Source: Oscheius tipulae
Lineage: Eukaryota; Nematoda; Chromadorea; Rhabditida; Rhabditidae
Direction of reading: 5' to 3'
NCBI GenBank assembly: GCA_037178975.1
Contig: JASJZH010000004.1
Coordinates: forward strand, 8,618,001-8,682,000
DNA length: 64,000 nt
Below the pieces are notes generated by a model. It was given only the letters and a program-made list of their open reading frames with translations. It was not told the origin of the DNA and did no database searches. The position numbers were made by a program, and so were the translations under genes. Positions 11,650-22,791 of the stretch are shown here, piece by piece (the first letter of the stretch is position 1; the number at the start of each line of letters is the position of its first letter).

Positions 11650-12990
11650 AAATTGCCGATAGTGCTCTGACAAACAAGGACAGAGAGACAAGGAGAGGGA
11701 CAAGGAAAGAGAAATGAAGCTCGAAGCAGCAATGGAGTCAGCAGAAACTAGCACGAAGCTAGACCTATGACAACAGAATAGAAAAAATTTTCGCAGTAGC
11801 TTCCAATCGTAACAGTCACATTCGCAGAGCCTCCTCCACTTGTTTCCTTGTCTTCGTTGGTTCAGCTCTCTTGAAAACTTCGAAAATAACCCGATTTCTA
11901 CTTCTGTCAGTATCTACTTTTGCCTTTCAAAGGGTTTGGGCGCTTGATCAGGGCACTATCAGTCGTCCCTAGTGGCTCTAGGGATTTCACGAACTATACC
12001 AAACACCGTTGCGGATCCATGGAAGAGCCCAAGGAGTCAGGAAAACCGAGCAAGGACCCCATCTTCCGATGGCAACTGGCAAGTGGCGGATTCACGAGCT
12101 TGTCCTTATTGCCGTTTCTTATCCATTACAAAAAGCGAGGAAATTGGTTGTGGTGCTACTGTTCGTAATGTCTCTGTCTCTCTGTGCCTTCTACAGTGGA
12201 AGAATTTAGAGTCTACTGACCTTGGAGAAGGCTCAGAGACGATAGTGCTGAAGAGAAGTTCTAGTAGACTAAAAAGCTTCGGAAGCAAGAAGTGAAAGAG
12301 AGCCACGTTGCCAAAATCTTCTCGAAGTAGTATGTAGCTTTTCAACGCTGTGATAGTTTCGCTTCCAAAGCTTTTAGTTCACCAGAACTTTCTCTTCAGC
12401 AGCGACTTTTCGACTCTCTGAAAGTCAGCAACTCTACTTTCTTTCGTAATACACAGAGCCGCAGACAGAGACAGTAGACATTGCAAACAGTAGCGCCACA
12501 CTCGATTTTTTCGCGCTTTGTTATGGTGAAGAGCCTGCAATGTGACAACTACTCATGAATCCTCCACGGGTAGCAAACATCTTTCAAAGATGGTGTCATG
12601 CTTGGTTTCCCTGGTCCGTTCCATTGAATCCATAGTTGTTTGGTATAGTTCACGGAAACCCTCGGGCCACTAGAGAAGACTGATAGTGCTCCGTTTCTGC
12701 GCCCAAATTTTTTGGAAGGTTGAGATGGACAGACGGCACTTTTCCAATTCTTGTTGTCCGAAGTTCCCAGTATCCAAGAAATAAAGAAACAACGAGAATT
12801 TGAGCTGTGCTACTGTGTATTAGGAGGAACTACTCGATGGAAGCAGTTAGAATGCTTAAGAACGCTGACTGCCTGTTTTGTTACGGTGGAAGCTAGAGGC
12901 GAAAACGTTCTGGATACTGTTTTTTTGCTGTTTTCGTAGTACCAGTTGCTCTGTTCTTGTTTGCCAGAGCACTGTCGGCAATCTAATTGC
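11650..12990. repeat. Foldback element: long diverged inverted repeat with arms of about 640 bp
   Basis: The left arm (about 11650-12295) is matched by the reverse complement of the right arm (about 12345-12990). Outer ends are ATTGCCGATAGTGCTCTG and, read inward from the right, ATTGCCGACAGTGCTCTG, both continuing into ACAAACAAG-type sequence. Inner landmarks shared in opposite orientation are GCACTATCAGTC (11955 and 12685), GAACTATACCAAACA, GCTACTGTT and GCTGAAGAGAA near the centre. Identity by eye is roughly 70 percent with gaps, and the central spacer is about 50 bp. No transposase is visible. It could be a foldback transposon or a hairpin RNA locus. Confidence 0.8.
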
Positions 12991-13342
12991 GCAAAGGTGT
13001 ACTAATGCCCATATTGAATTGATGAGATCAATTCCATTCAAAACTAGAGAAAATAATACTTTCCATACAAAACTGGGAGACAGTTTTTATACCCAATTTT
13101 TCTGAAACGAAAACATCCAGAATATGTTTATATTATTGTGGCAATACAATGTGACCTCCCCTAGTTATATCCGCATATTAAAAAAATCTGTAAAGCCTTC
13201 TGGCCTCAAAGCGCAGCAGTTGCCAAAAGCCTGGTCTGCTGGTAAACTTTTCTAGACTATTTGAGCTCCCCATAATACCCATTTATTGGAAAACTCAGTA
13301 CAAAACCTGATAACTTAATAAGCATTGGTCAAATTCGACATC
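12991..13342. other. Short intergenic stretch with nothing recognised
   Basis: AT-rich sequence between the foldback element and the 3' end of the first DUF19 gene. No coding or RNA signal is seen. Confidence 0.4.
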
Positions 13343-14138
13343 TTACTGAGAAACCTTGCCAAGGATCCACTCGCTCCAGCCGGTGAATTCCTTGCAGAGA
13401 GCTTCTTCCTCCTCAACTAAAATCATTGATGTTTTGAAACAATTAAAAGTTACCGCAGACCATCTCTCTGATAGTGAGCAGGTGCGGTTTCAGCTTGTTG
13501 TTCATGTCGTTGAAGATTCCGAGAATCCTGTCTCCGTTGGAGCTTCCCTGTCCGAAGAGCCCGTTTCCGCAGATTCTGTTGACCAGATCCATGGACTCGT
13601 TAAACTTTCTCCCGATTGTCTTTGTGGTAGTGTTCCACATGAACATGGCTCGCTGGCAACTGAAACCGAGAAAACTCAAAACCTTTTAATTTGAAAAGTC
13701 ACCTAGGGTTGGGAAACTCTCTAAGACCCCTTAGAATGGTAGCGGAGCAACGGGAGGATGCCCAGGAAGCTGAAAAGTTGTAAGTTTGTGTCGAGACAAA
13801 ATTGCAACATACAAAGCTCGAAATCCTTGCAGGCTGTCTTGGAAAGCTTCAGAAGGGACTCCTTTGCAACTTCGAGGAAGTCATTGAACTGGGGGACAAT
13901 CTTCTTGCGGCACTCCTGAGTATTGGCAGCGGTGGCAAGACGGTCACAGTTTTCCGTGATCTTCTTCTCCAAAGGATAGCTAAGCTCTTTTATCTGGAGC
14001 ACAGCTCCATTGTAGAATTTCATGGCATTGTCGCAGCTGAAAACTGTTGTTAAATGGTAAACACAAAACATACACTTTTTCCTCGAGGTCGGAAGCGGCG
14101 AAGGCAAGGCCCACGAAGAAGAGCACACGAAGAAGCAT
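13343..14138 (-). CDS. T20D4.11-like (DUF19) secreted protein, copy 1
   Basis: Four or five small exons. The first starts MLLRVLFFVGLAFAASDLEE, a clear signal peptide. The mature part has spaced cysteines of the nematode DUF19/T20D4.11-like type: C in SCDNAMKF, NCDRL, ECRKK, ACKDFEL, SSRCSATI and PRCQRAMF, with a final ALCKEFTGWSEW near the C terminus before the stop at 13345-13343. The family is secreted and of unclear biochemical function. A close paralogue lies 550 bp upstream in the same orientation, and both end in a CKE-[FL]-TG motif, pointing to tandem duplication. Upstream GATA-type sites (CTGATAAA near 14328, TTTATCAG near 14195) suggest intestinal expression. That is inference. Confidence 0.8.
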
Positions 14139-14684
14139 AGCTCCTTGTGCTGAACTAAGACTTATCTCATCTGATAGTGGAAGAAATAGATGGCTTTATC
14201 AGAGTCATTTTTATTCTTCAGTCAGTCAAAATCAAATGAGCAGGACACAGAACACGTCAGCGGGCTTAGGTCGGGCTCTCCATGTGATCATTACCTTACA
14301 AAGAAAAGTATTAAATGACCACGTCACCTGATAAAAGCCGCAAAGAACTAAATCTGCTCAATCTTGTTTGGTACCTACTCGTGATGGACAATTACTCAGA
14401 TCCTATCTTCCATGCGCTGTATGACACGTCTATCACGCCACTTTCTGAGCAATGACACCATAAATCTGGCAAATGTCACTCCTTCTGGTTTTATCTTTGT
14501 TGACGCAGTTGATGTAAAATGAGACCATGTTAGAAATAGGCTGTCTCTCAAGATTCAACATTCTCACCAAGAGATGTCATCCGTGTGGCTAACTTTGTAT
14601 TATGCTGTACCATCGCCTGACTAAAAAATTGATCCAAATTAGAGTATTTAACACACAAAATCTTTTTTTCTGGTTTTCACAGTT

Positions 14685-15465
14685 CTATCCGAAGATGGTA
14701 GAGAAGAACTTGTCGCTGACGCCGGTGAGTTCCTTGCACATGTGCTGGTTCTCGTGGACTGAATTTCGGTATGAACACTGGTCAGACACACTTTCTTACT
14801 GCAGATAGCATCACGCATCTGTTTCATGTAAATGCCGGGAGTTTTAAAATAGAGGTCGGCATGGTTCATGAACTGCTTTTTACAGGTTTCGTGGTTCTTA
14901 GCACTGGCGCAGTAGTGCTCCACGGCAGCCTGGTAAGGAGACCTTTGCTCAATGAAGAGCTGGTCCAGACGATGATATATGAAGTCAGTCTTGGGGCAAC
15001 TAAACTTCTTGATTTATTTAAAAGAAGCAGAACTCACGCATGGGAAGACTTCAGAAGCGAAGTCTGGATGACTTTAGAGCAGCGGGAAGAGGCGATCTTG
15101 GCTGAAACGTCTGTTTCTTGTGAACGACCCTGACCTACAAAGTGGAAGAGCGATGCTAATATTCTCACATCCAAACACTCTGAACTCTAGGAAGGCGCTC
15201 TTGGCAGTAGACATAACTGTGTCAATAATTTGCTGGAGCTCGCTGTCACAGAAAGTCTCCATGTTCCAGGTAAGAGTACAGTCGCCATTGATCACTTCCT
15301 TCATCCTAGCCGTTCTCATGCCCAGATCATGAAGGGCATCCTCTTGCAGAGTTTTCAGCTTTGGGCATCTTAAACACATTGATTCTCTTTTTGTTACTTC
15401 ACTCACAACTGTGAATCTCCGAGTGCTGACGAGAAAGCTAAGAAAACGAGAAGAAGGGACAACAT
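14685..15465 (-). CDS. T20D4.11-like (DUF19) secreted protein, copy 2
   Basis: The signal peptide is MLSLLLVFLAFSSALGDSQL. It is followed by LCPKLKTLQEDAL, GDCTLTWNMETFCDSELQQ, GCENISIALPL, SSRCSKVIQ and VEHYCASAKNHETCKKQF, a cysteine pattern shared with the paralogue at 13343-14138. The last exon contains HMCKELTGVSDKFFST and stops at 14687-14685. Introns fall at equivalent places in both copies, including just before the SSRCS segment. A CTTTTTATC TATA/GATA-like block lies about 55 nt upstream of the ATG (near 15521). Secretion is supported by the leader. The molecular role is unknown. Confidence 0.8.
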
Positions 15466-15944
15466 CAGGCCAGAGATAGAAGGTCGAAAGCGGAGCTGAT
15501 TAGAGCGCTGAGTTACCCCTTTTTATCGCTGTTCAGATAGGCAGGCTGTCTCATCAACTGTCAATCTTGAAGGTTCTATGGCGGAACTGTTTGATGTCAT
15601 TCCCTGCTCTTGGTTGTAAACTTTCACATGAATGGGGGGCAGGGTCCGAAAAGACAAAGTGTAGCGGTCATGTGTACATGTAGTGGGGTGACTACCACTC
15701 CCGAATCTTTGAATCCAAGCTCTAGCCCGCTTGCTGAAGGTGCTGGACAGTATACTTGAGCGTTGAGTCGAGTCGAGCTGCCCAAGTATATTAAACAGTT
15801 TGTTGTGGGTGCCCGAATGGTACGTGTTACAGTGGCTTACAACTCATTAGCACGTTGAAAGCTGAGTAAATGAAGATACGGCTCCATAATGAAACAGGCC
15901 AACACAAAGTAGGAGGTCAGTAAGTTTATTTTCGGAATCATTTT

Positions 15945-17967
15945 TTATAAGTAGGAGTACCAGCTCCAATAGACCATGTTGAAGACGGCGAAGCCTGCTG
16001 GGAAGGCTATTCCTAAAGATTCCTTTTGTAAATTCACAAAACCTAGAACTCACTGCACTTGAGATCTATCATTTTATCCTCCTCGGCTTCAAATATCCAG
16101 TGTTGCCACCAACCACACAGTGCCTGTTTCACTTTACTGGTAGGCTCTTTCTCTTTGGGAGAAAGGAGATCTTGTTGCTCTTCGGGCTGTTTCCAAGTCT
16201 CATGATTGTGACCGGTCACCATGGCTGTCACTTTTCGAAGACCATGAGCCACGCATTGTTTTTTGTAGCCTAGACATTATCTAGCTTGGTTGATCCTACT
16301 CTCTTACTGATTTCTAGGTTAGCCGCTACCAGACTGACGTAGGCATACTCAAATACCGCTCCGAAAATGAACACCAAACAGCCGCCCATCCAAATATCCA
16401 CGGCTTTCACATAAGATACTGCTGGAAGCTGAGCGTTAAGAGATGTTGTCTGAAAGATTTCTTTCCAAAGTTCAATAAGTGAGACGAACCTGAGTCGTAA
16501 TAGTTAGAAGCGTGGTTACACCGAGAGTGACTCTTGCCGGGACTGCTTCTCTTTCCAGCCAGAAGGAGACCCAAGAGACGACGACCAGGAGTGTAGAAGG
16601 GACATAAATTTGAACAAGGTAGTAGCTGAACTGTCTGGTGAGATGAAATGTTGCCATGAGACAGGAGTAGGTTCCGGTGTTGGTGTGACTACTGCAGGAG
16701 CCTGAAAACAGACAACTAGGTACAGAAAGATGTGCTCTGGATATTCAAAATAAGTTCATAGTGGATTGTAGTTTTTAAAATTATATAATATTTAAGTGTA
16801 AAACTTGCCTGTATAAGCATTCCTAATCTCAAAACAGGGCAGGGATCCATTAAGCATTGAATGGAACTGAAGAGGGGCATCTTTCTTCCAAGCGTATTCT
16901 AAACCACTTGTTTTACTTTCTTTGCCAAAGAACTCTTACCAATATCATCAGTCGTAAACGCATATGAAGCCATTTTCAGTTCGCAGACTTGTTGGTCCAT
17001 TGGGAAACTCTGAAAAAAAGTTTTTGATGTTTCAGTAGTATAAAACCTGTAGGTACATGGGGCACGAGAGGACTAGTGATAGTCGCTCCGAATAGAGGAC
17101 TCTGCCGTCTGGATGAATGCGGAATAGTACATTTGGAACATCTACAATGTGCTTGTGAGCCTCCTTCTCATTCTGAAACGTAGATTTTTCAAAAGTTGAG
17201 CAATAAAATACCATGAAAAAGGTATCCGGAACCCATAGCAAATCATAAGCATTGATGATTAGATACCTCGGCACCCTCTCTCCCAGATGCTCATACCGCA
17301 GCCGTTTGTCTACCCACGATTGCCGAAATGTCAGCTGGAGGCTGTATTCCATCTTGACAAAGTCGATGTTTGACATGCTTAATGTATTCATAGAAATTGT
17401 AGACTGGAAAACGTGTGACCAACCTTCGGACATATGCGTTTACTTCGACGTCCACAGGCATGTTTGAGCCTGGAAATGAATTGAGTCACGAAGCCTACGA
17501 AATCAAGGAAGCTCTATTTGGGGGAATCGTAGGCACACTGGGAAGTTTACTGCCATTATCACAATCCAATCTGGTACGCTTACCAAAGCGAAACGAGGAA
17601 AACTGACAGAAACCACAAAATATTAATATAAAAACGAGTTAGCCAGCAATGTGACTTACATGACTTATTTCTCTAGACTCGGCAGTTGCTCAGAAAATCA
17701 GAGCTTTATGTATCTAGCCATAGCTTTAAAATTTTAAATACTCACCATTGACGTGTCTATTCGGCGGTCTAACCCTCGGATCATAATCGGAGTTGGGCCC
17801 CAATAGCTTTTTGATAATTTCTCCTGCTGGAACTTTCGGAGGCCTGAACAGCTTCCGTTACAAAGACATTTGTTTTCTTACAGTAACTTAGTTGTACTGG
17901 CCAGAGTCGATGTCGTTGAATCCTGGGCAAAACAGAGTGAAACCAAGACGAATACGATGAGAAACAT
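15945..17967 (-). CDS. Glutamate-gated-chloride-channel-like Cys-loop receptor subunit
   Basis: The protein starts [15 protein letters not shown] (signal peptide), then [34 protein letters not shown], the Cys-loop (C-P-M-Y-L-Q-S-F-P-M-D-x-Q-x-C) and a second cysteine pair in [13 protein letters not shown], as in GluCl and glycine-like subunits. M1 is [20 protein letters not shown]. The [17 protein letters not shown] segment is the anion-selective M1-M2 boundary plus M2. M3 is [19 protein letters not shown]. The intracellular loop is short and M4 is [16 protein letters not shown], ending SYL and TAA at 15947-15945. About ten exons. It is likely a plasma-membrane chloride channel. The ligand (glutamate or another) cannot be fixed by eye. 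Confidence 0.88.
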
Positions 17968-18260
17968 ATGGAGATCAGCAGGGTGGGAAGTCGCGGTCGT
18001 ATTTCAAGATGGCGTGCTGGAAGAGGCTAATGCTTTTTCTGTGTTTAAAAAAACAGATAGAACTCGTAGTCACATAATGTAACTCGTTGACAAAAAAGCG
18101 GATTTCCGGAAGTGAAGGCCAGGGGCTAGAGGGGACCAAGTAGGAGACAGCATTTGAACCGCACAAACATAATCTAACGCCTTCTAGCCCTCTCTCTACT
18201 TTTTGATGAATTTTACAGCTTGGCCGAGCCACAGCGTTTTGTTTTGCAAGTGGACGATAA

Positions 18261-19190
18261 TTAGTCCCAGGTTGTCGCGTTCTCTCCCGTACCATTGCGG
18301 CACCCGCAATAGACAGGGCTATATAACCAATGCGCTTCAGTGCAATTATAGGGAGCGATTCGGAGCATGTAGTCCAACAAAAGATGTTCCATGAGGTCAA
18401 AAAAGCCGAGCCAAGCTAAAACTCCTACAGTATGGCCATCGCCAGACCCTACGCCAACGTTGATCATCACTTAAATTGACCGCTTCCTTTTTATATTTTT
18501 GAGAAGTGAGGGTTGACTTTGTATGTTGGAATTAAGGAGATTGGTAATATAATTACAGTTCAAAATTGTTTCAAGGACTAGTTCAATGGATTCACTCCCT
18601 TGTTCAATTCTGCTGTTTAGTGGAATCAAAAAAACGTGGAGAGACGGCTCGTTCATTAGATTAGTCAAAAAAAGAAACTTCTAAGAAAATCCGTATGCTT
18701 TCAGGGGTATGAGACATTCGAAATAGCAATGACAACCTCCGAGTGAGACCTTTTCCCCCGTGCTACCCTAGAATATAATCAAGTTGCCTCTCTCCCCACA
18801 TCTCTGTGCTTAAGCGAATGCTCGGAGCCCTGTTGTCATCGGCTGTCCCCCGTGAGCACATTCTCTAGCTTGATTTAGAGGTTAGCGAGGACCACCAAAC
18901 ACCACGCTACTCCAATCTACGAGGGTCAAAGGTAATCAAATGAAAAGAGAGGATTCAATAAAAAGAATGTACTCGAAATGTCAGTATTTGCCCGCATTGG
19001 GCAGCAAAAACGCGCGAGATGCTTTCCCGCCGATGAGTTCAGGCAGCAAATCATTCAAAAAGATCTCGCGCCAATGCATAAACGATGGGACCTCAAAGCA
19101 ATACCAAACAATAGATATGAATTTGAGAAAAGCTGAGCCCAACGCCCAAAATAGAAAGAACACACAGCAGTTAAGCCGGTAAATGAGCTG
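18261..19190 (-). other. Two exon-like open segments, unrecognised
   Basis: A segment at about 19190-18983 encodes a hydrophobic stretch (CCVFFLFWALGSAFLKFIS) ending KASRAFLLPNAGKY and TGA. A second open frame from an ATG at about 18467 to 18264 encodes GVLAWLGFFDLMEHLLLDYM and an NGTGENATTWD end with possible N-glycosylation sites. I could not join them or match a family. They may be remnants of a membrane-protein gene or chance frames. Confidence 0.22.
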
Positions 19191-20278
19191 GACTCATTAA
19201 AAACATTAACGGATACTCTGCAAAATTTCTAAAATACAGCACTTTCCAAATGGAACAGGAAGGATACCAGCTGTGTAATATTATGAAGGACAGTTTCATT
19301 TGGAGTAGAAAATATACAGATGATGATCATAAATAGCGTTTTTTAAAGTTCATGCGAGAGTAAAAGAGAAACTAGTGAAAGGTAGTTCGCTTTTTTGCTC
19401 GTTGATAGCGATAACGAAGTTTGACATCTGACTAGAAGCTGAACGCCAACTTGGAACCCCTCTAGTTTCCTGGGATTTCTGACAATGTTGAAAGGGCAAG
19501 CACAGAACTGTTGTTGACATATTGTCTTACTTTTCAGTTTGGTCTGCTTTGTAAATGAGCAACTCCGACAAGGTCAAATGAGGGATGCTTAGACTGTTTT
19601 GGATCAAAAATATCAAAGTGGATAATTTTGATCATCAAAGAGACATTAGTTTGTTAAAGTAGCCCACCATAAACCGCTTTCAAGTCTACAAGTTACCGAT
19701 TCTATCATTTATTGAAAACCTGTTTGACTTTTCCCGCTAGTTCCAGTAGAATTGACAGGCTGACAAGTAAAAGTTACCAAATGTACAACCAATGTCGACC
19801 CCACAATCTACTGAAACGGTATAATTTGCCTACACACATCGCGAACACTTTGAAGTCGAGAGCCCGGAAAACAGCAATAATTGAACAGCAGTTGAAATTG
19901 GTTTTTAATTAACATTTCGAAGAGCGGAAGAGTTCAACGGGAGTAGCACATGTTCATCCGCGCGACTTATCTCCTTATGGTCATTGAGCACGAGGGGGAG
20001 GCCACGATAATGAATAGCTTTTTCCAGCCGTGGAAATTAGCCGCAGGAATTCACACTGGGGCATTCAGACTCATTATCTCTGGGCCCTGTTGAACGGGTG
20101 CGGCTTTTTGTTGTGTCGGAGTTGTTAGTTTTGATGCGGTTCAACAGTGACTAGATGACTAGGAATTTTCAGCAGTTCCTTGTCTGTGTTGTTACCTGTA
20201 CTTGGAGTGTGAACAAAGTACAACGTTGTATCATCAGTTCTTCCTTCCAGGTATTTTCAAGCCGCGAACTCTAGCCGT
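19191..20278. other. Intergenic, nothing recognised
   Basis: No coding frame, RNA gene or clear repeat is seen between the exon-like segments and the dispersed repeat at about 20280. Confidence 0.4.
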
Positions 20279-20353
20279 CACCAGCCAGTTAGACAGCGCC
20301 GTCATTGTGGCCTAAGTTGTTCAAGTTAGACAGCTCCGTAACTGTGGTCATGA
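20279..20353. repeat. Dispersed repeat (copy near chemoreceptor 1)
   Basis: CCAGTTAGACAGCGCCGTC then ATTGTGG and TTGTTCAAG. It resembles blocks at 28559-28659 and 53243-53300 (CGACAGTTAGATGGCG, CGTCGTTGTGA, GTTGTTCAAG). Confidence 0.5.
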
Positions 20354-20365
20354 AACCCCTTTTAT

Positions 20366-21997
20366 TCACCAATCGTACGTCTTGAAATACGTGTCTCCTG
20401 TAGCATCTTGTTTTATAAGATCACTGATAGCCGATATTCGAGTCCGCTTCTGTCTCCAGATGATATAGGTAAGAAAGAGTGGGCAGAGGAGTGAGTACAC
20501 AGGTACTACCTGAATAACAATCCATTAGGAAAAGCCGAGAATAATTCACACTGATGTAGCCGTTGTAGACCAAAAGCAACAACATATTCGTGGCTGTATC
20601 ATAGAAGACAGGCCCCAGAGCAGTAAGAAGGTAGAAGAAAGAGAAAATTATGAAGTGCATGATCATCCAAGGTAGCATCAAATGAAACACGTAACTGTTC
20701 TCACTTCGACTGTATCTCTGACGAATATCGTAGGTTCTCCTAAACTTTTATCTTCGCCAAAAAGGCCAGAATCTACCTTTTCTCTGTCTTTCTGCTAGTG
20801 AGGTAAGTTCCCAATGAAATGACGATTGAGATAGCTTCTATGACCATCATTACTCCACAGGCAACGACAGTATCACTGGCTGTACTGGGTGTTATCGTGG
20901 AGCAGTAGGGCACCGTGCCTTCCAGCACTGCCCGGTGGTTGCAGAAGGCCGAAACGCACATGGCGAGGAAGATCTGAAGATGAAGTGATAACCACTGAGA
21001 ATGTTAATCTTTTCTGCCAGACGGTAATATCGCCCGTATGCTGACAAGTTTTCTATAGTCTATTCAGGTGAGAAGTTGAAAAGAGTCCTTTAACATTGTA
21101 ACGCCGGCGTAATCTTATCTTTCTTGTCCATTTGGAAACATTTTTAGAAAAAGGGTCCCGCCACGAACAATGTTAAAGAACTGCGTTTTCAACTTCTCTG
21201 CTGAACAGACTATATCTTAATAAACTGCCTTCGTATGCCAGTATGTTCCATTGTCACCCTGTCAACATGCTCTTATTCATTTAGCTGTCATCTTCTGATT
21301 CTGCCCATTTGTCGCCTGTCAACTAACACACTATTCAGACTGACTCTTATTTCAAAAGCATGATCATTTCATTGGGCTACTGTGACGTTTCAGAGGACTT
21401 GTTTACGAGATGACTTAGCACAAACTGTTTAGTCCCTGTATTGTAAATGCTCTACTCATCATGTTGTTTTCAGATCTTACCGACAAGGCGGACGTGATCG
21501 CAGAAATCTTCCAATTAATCTGCTGTTTCTTCAAAGATCTGATATATGCCGACAGGCGTTCTAATGCTATTGTCAGGTGTAAAAAGCTCGGCAGAGCTAT
21601 GAATAGAGTCTGAACGAAGCAGATAACGGTGCAAAATACCCGTGTGACGAGCACGTCACACGGATTGAAGGCTGTATAGTAGAGATATAAATGAAAGGCC
21701 TAAAAGTGTTGTTGAGAGAGATTGAAATCAGACCCACTTTCCAAACAGCAAAAAAGGAGAGCTCCACAATTTTGGCAACGACATAGAGAGAGAAAATTAG
21801 CTGGAAAGTAATTTTTGTAAAGGAACATCCATAAAACTGACCTTTATAGTAGCCGGAACAAGTGTATTGTTATAGTACTTCACAGCAAAGGCGATATACA
21901 TACCAGCACTTATAGAACACGTTATAGCTTGATAAATAAGCATAATTCGGAAAGGACCATAGTTGTAGAAAGCCTGGGCTTCGGGACACGTCTCCAT
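20366..21997 (-). CDS. Chemoreceptor 1: Sra-superfamily-like 7TM GPCR
   Basis: Six exons. The first starts METCPEAQAFYNYGPFRIML with TM1, ending ATIK. Exon 2 is LIFSLYVVAKIVELSFFAVW. Exon 3 (about 21702-21482) has NPCDVLVTRVFC and the TM3-end motif IALERLSAY. Exon 4 has EGTVPYCSTITPSTASDT and ends RKTEKR. Exon 5 has RRTYDIRQRYSRSENSYVF and TM6 LMLPWMIMHF. The last exon ends DTYFKTYDW and TGA at 20368-20366. The CD-[IV]-L then ER-x-x-[AS] spacing is typical of nematode Sra/Srab-type chemoreceptors. The subfamily call is tentative. All six receptors in this window share this exon plan. An intron between exons 3 and 4 carries a small MITE-like inverted repeat. Confidence 0.8.
21053..21215. mobile_element. 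MITE-like inverted-repeat element in chemoreceptor 1 intron
   Basis: The left terminal repeat starts at about 21054 (TATAGTCTATTCAG, GAGAAGTTGAAAA, CTTTAACATTGT). Its right partner, in reverse orientation, ends at about 21214 (ACAATGTTAAAG, TTTTCAACTTCTC, GAACAGACTATA). Each repeat is about 47 bp around a 65-bp core with no coding capacity. The ends contain TA, compatible with Tc1/mariner-like mobilisation. Confidence 0.6.
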
Positions 21998-22308
21998 TTC
22001 GAAAGAGAAAGGAAGGTGTGCCAAGATGTGCCGTCGGAAACAGGTAACATAAATTTGTAGCAATTAGCGGATACTACAGGCTGTAGTTATGTCTCAATCT
22101 TTTGGAAAAATAGTCATGTCAAGCCGTACATAGGAAATGGAAAGCAGTCATAATAGAATCTTGACGCAGAGTGATCTTCGGGGCCTATAATTAGGAGAGA
22201 TCAAGAAGGACAACGAAACCACAAACCAGTCTCTGTTTCTCTGTCCCTGTCTTTCTGTCTGACCGGGGGTCATATACACACTTGTTATCAAAGTTTTCAG
22301 TGATTACG

Positions 22309-22791
22309 AACAATAGCAAACTTTGTTACGAGGATTTCTACGATGTGTTCACTTCTTTCAATGGCAGCTACGACATTTACAACAACTGCGACGTTATTTG
22401 CGTTCTGCAAGAGCTAAAAAACAAAAAGGATGCTGGTCAACTGCCCAAGTGCATATTCTATCGAGACAACAAGGACCCGATCCGAATTGAGCAGCTGAAA
22501 GTGATGCGCGAAAAAATGTTAAATGTGTTTGAGATTGAAGGACAATTCGAGCTGAAAGCACGAATGAGACGGATCTTTTTTTTGCTGAAGAATATCAAAG
22601 TAAAGCAGGAACAGCGTGACTTTGGAGATTCGGACAACAAAATGCTCATCTCTTTTGATCTTTCCAATCTGCAAAAATTAAAGTCGACTGTCAAGCTTCG
22701 AGTCTATGGAAACTTGTTACAACCTGTGCCAGAATATAAGAAACGGTTGGAAAAGTTTTCACATTTGAAACCGGTGGAAATTTTGTTTTGA
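22309..22791 (+). CDS. Unrecognised 160-codon open exon between chemoreceptors
   Basis: A TTTTCAG acceptor at 22302-22308 precedes an open frame containing CYEDFYDVFTSFNGSYDIYN, LPKCIFYRDNKDPIRIEQL and KARMRRIFFLLKNIKVKQ, ending PVEILF and TGA at 22791. Composition looks coding (Lys-, Asp- and Asn-rich) but there is no in-frame ATG at the start, so an upstream exon is missing or the gene is broken. A second plus-strand frame, Ser/Thr-rich then DVSGWNQYLGRFLALGQ, follows in another register to 23101 and may belong to the same gene or be its remnant. I do not recognise the family. Confidence 0.4.
   Translation, partial: NNSKLCYEDFYDVFTSFNGSYDIYNNCDVICVLQELKNKKDAGQLPKCIFYRDNKDPIRIEQLKVMREKMLNVFEIEGQFELKARMRRIFFLLKNIKVKQEQRDFGDSDNKMLISFDLSNLQKLKSTVKLRVYGNLLQPVPEYKKRLEKFSHLKPVEILF

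Noticed and set aside
13356-13694. Plus-strand 112-codon open frame opposite a DUF19 gene
   Set aside because: The minus-strand frame shows signal peptide, cysteine pattern and phased introns; the plus frame is its shadow.
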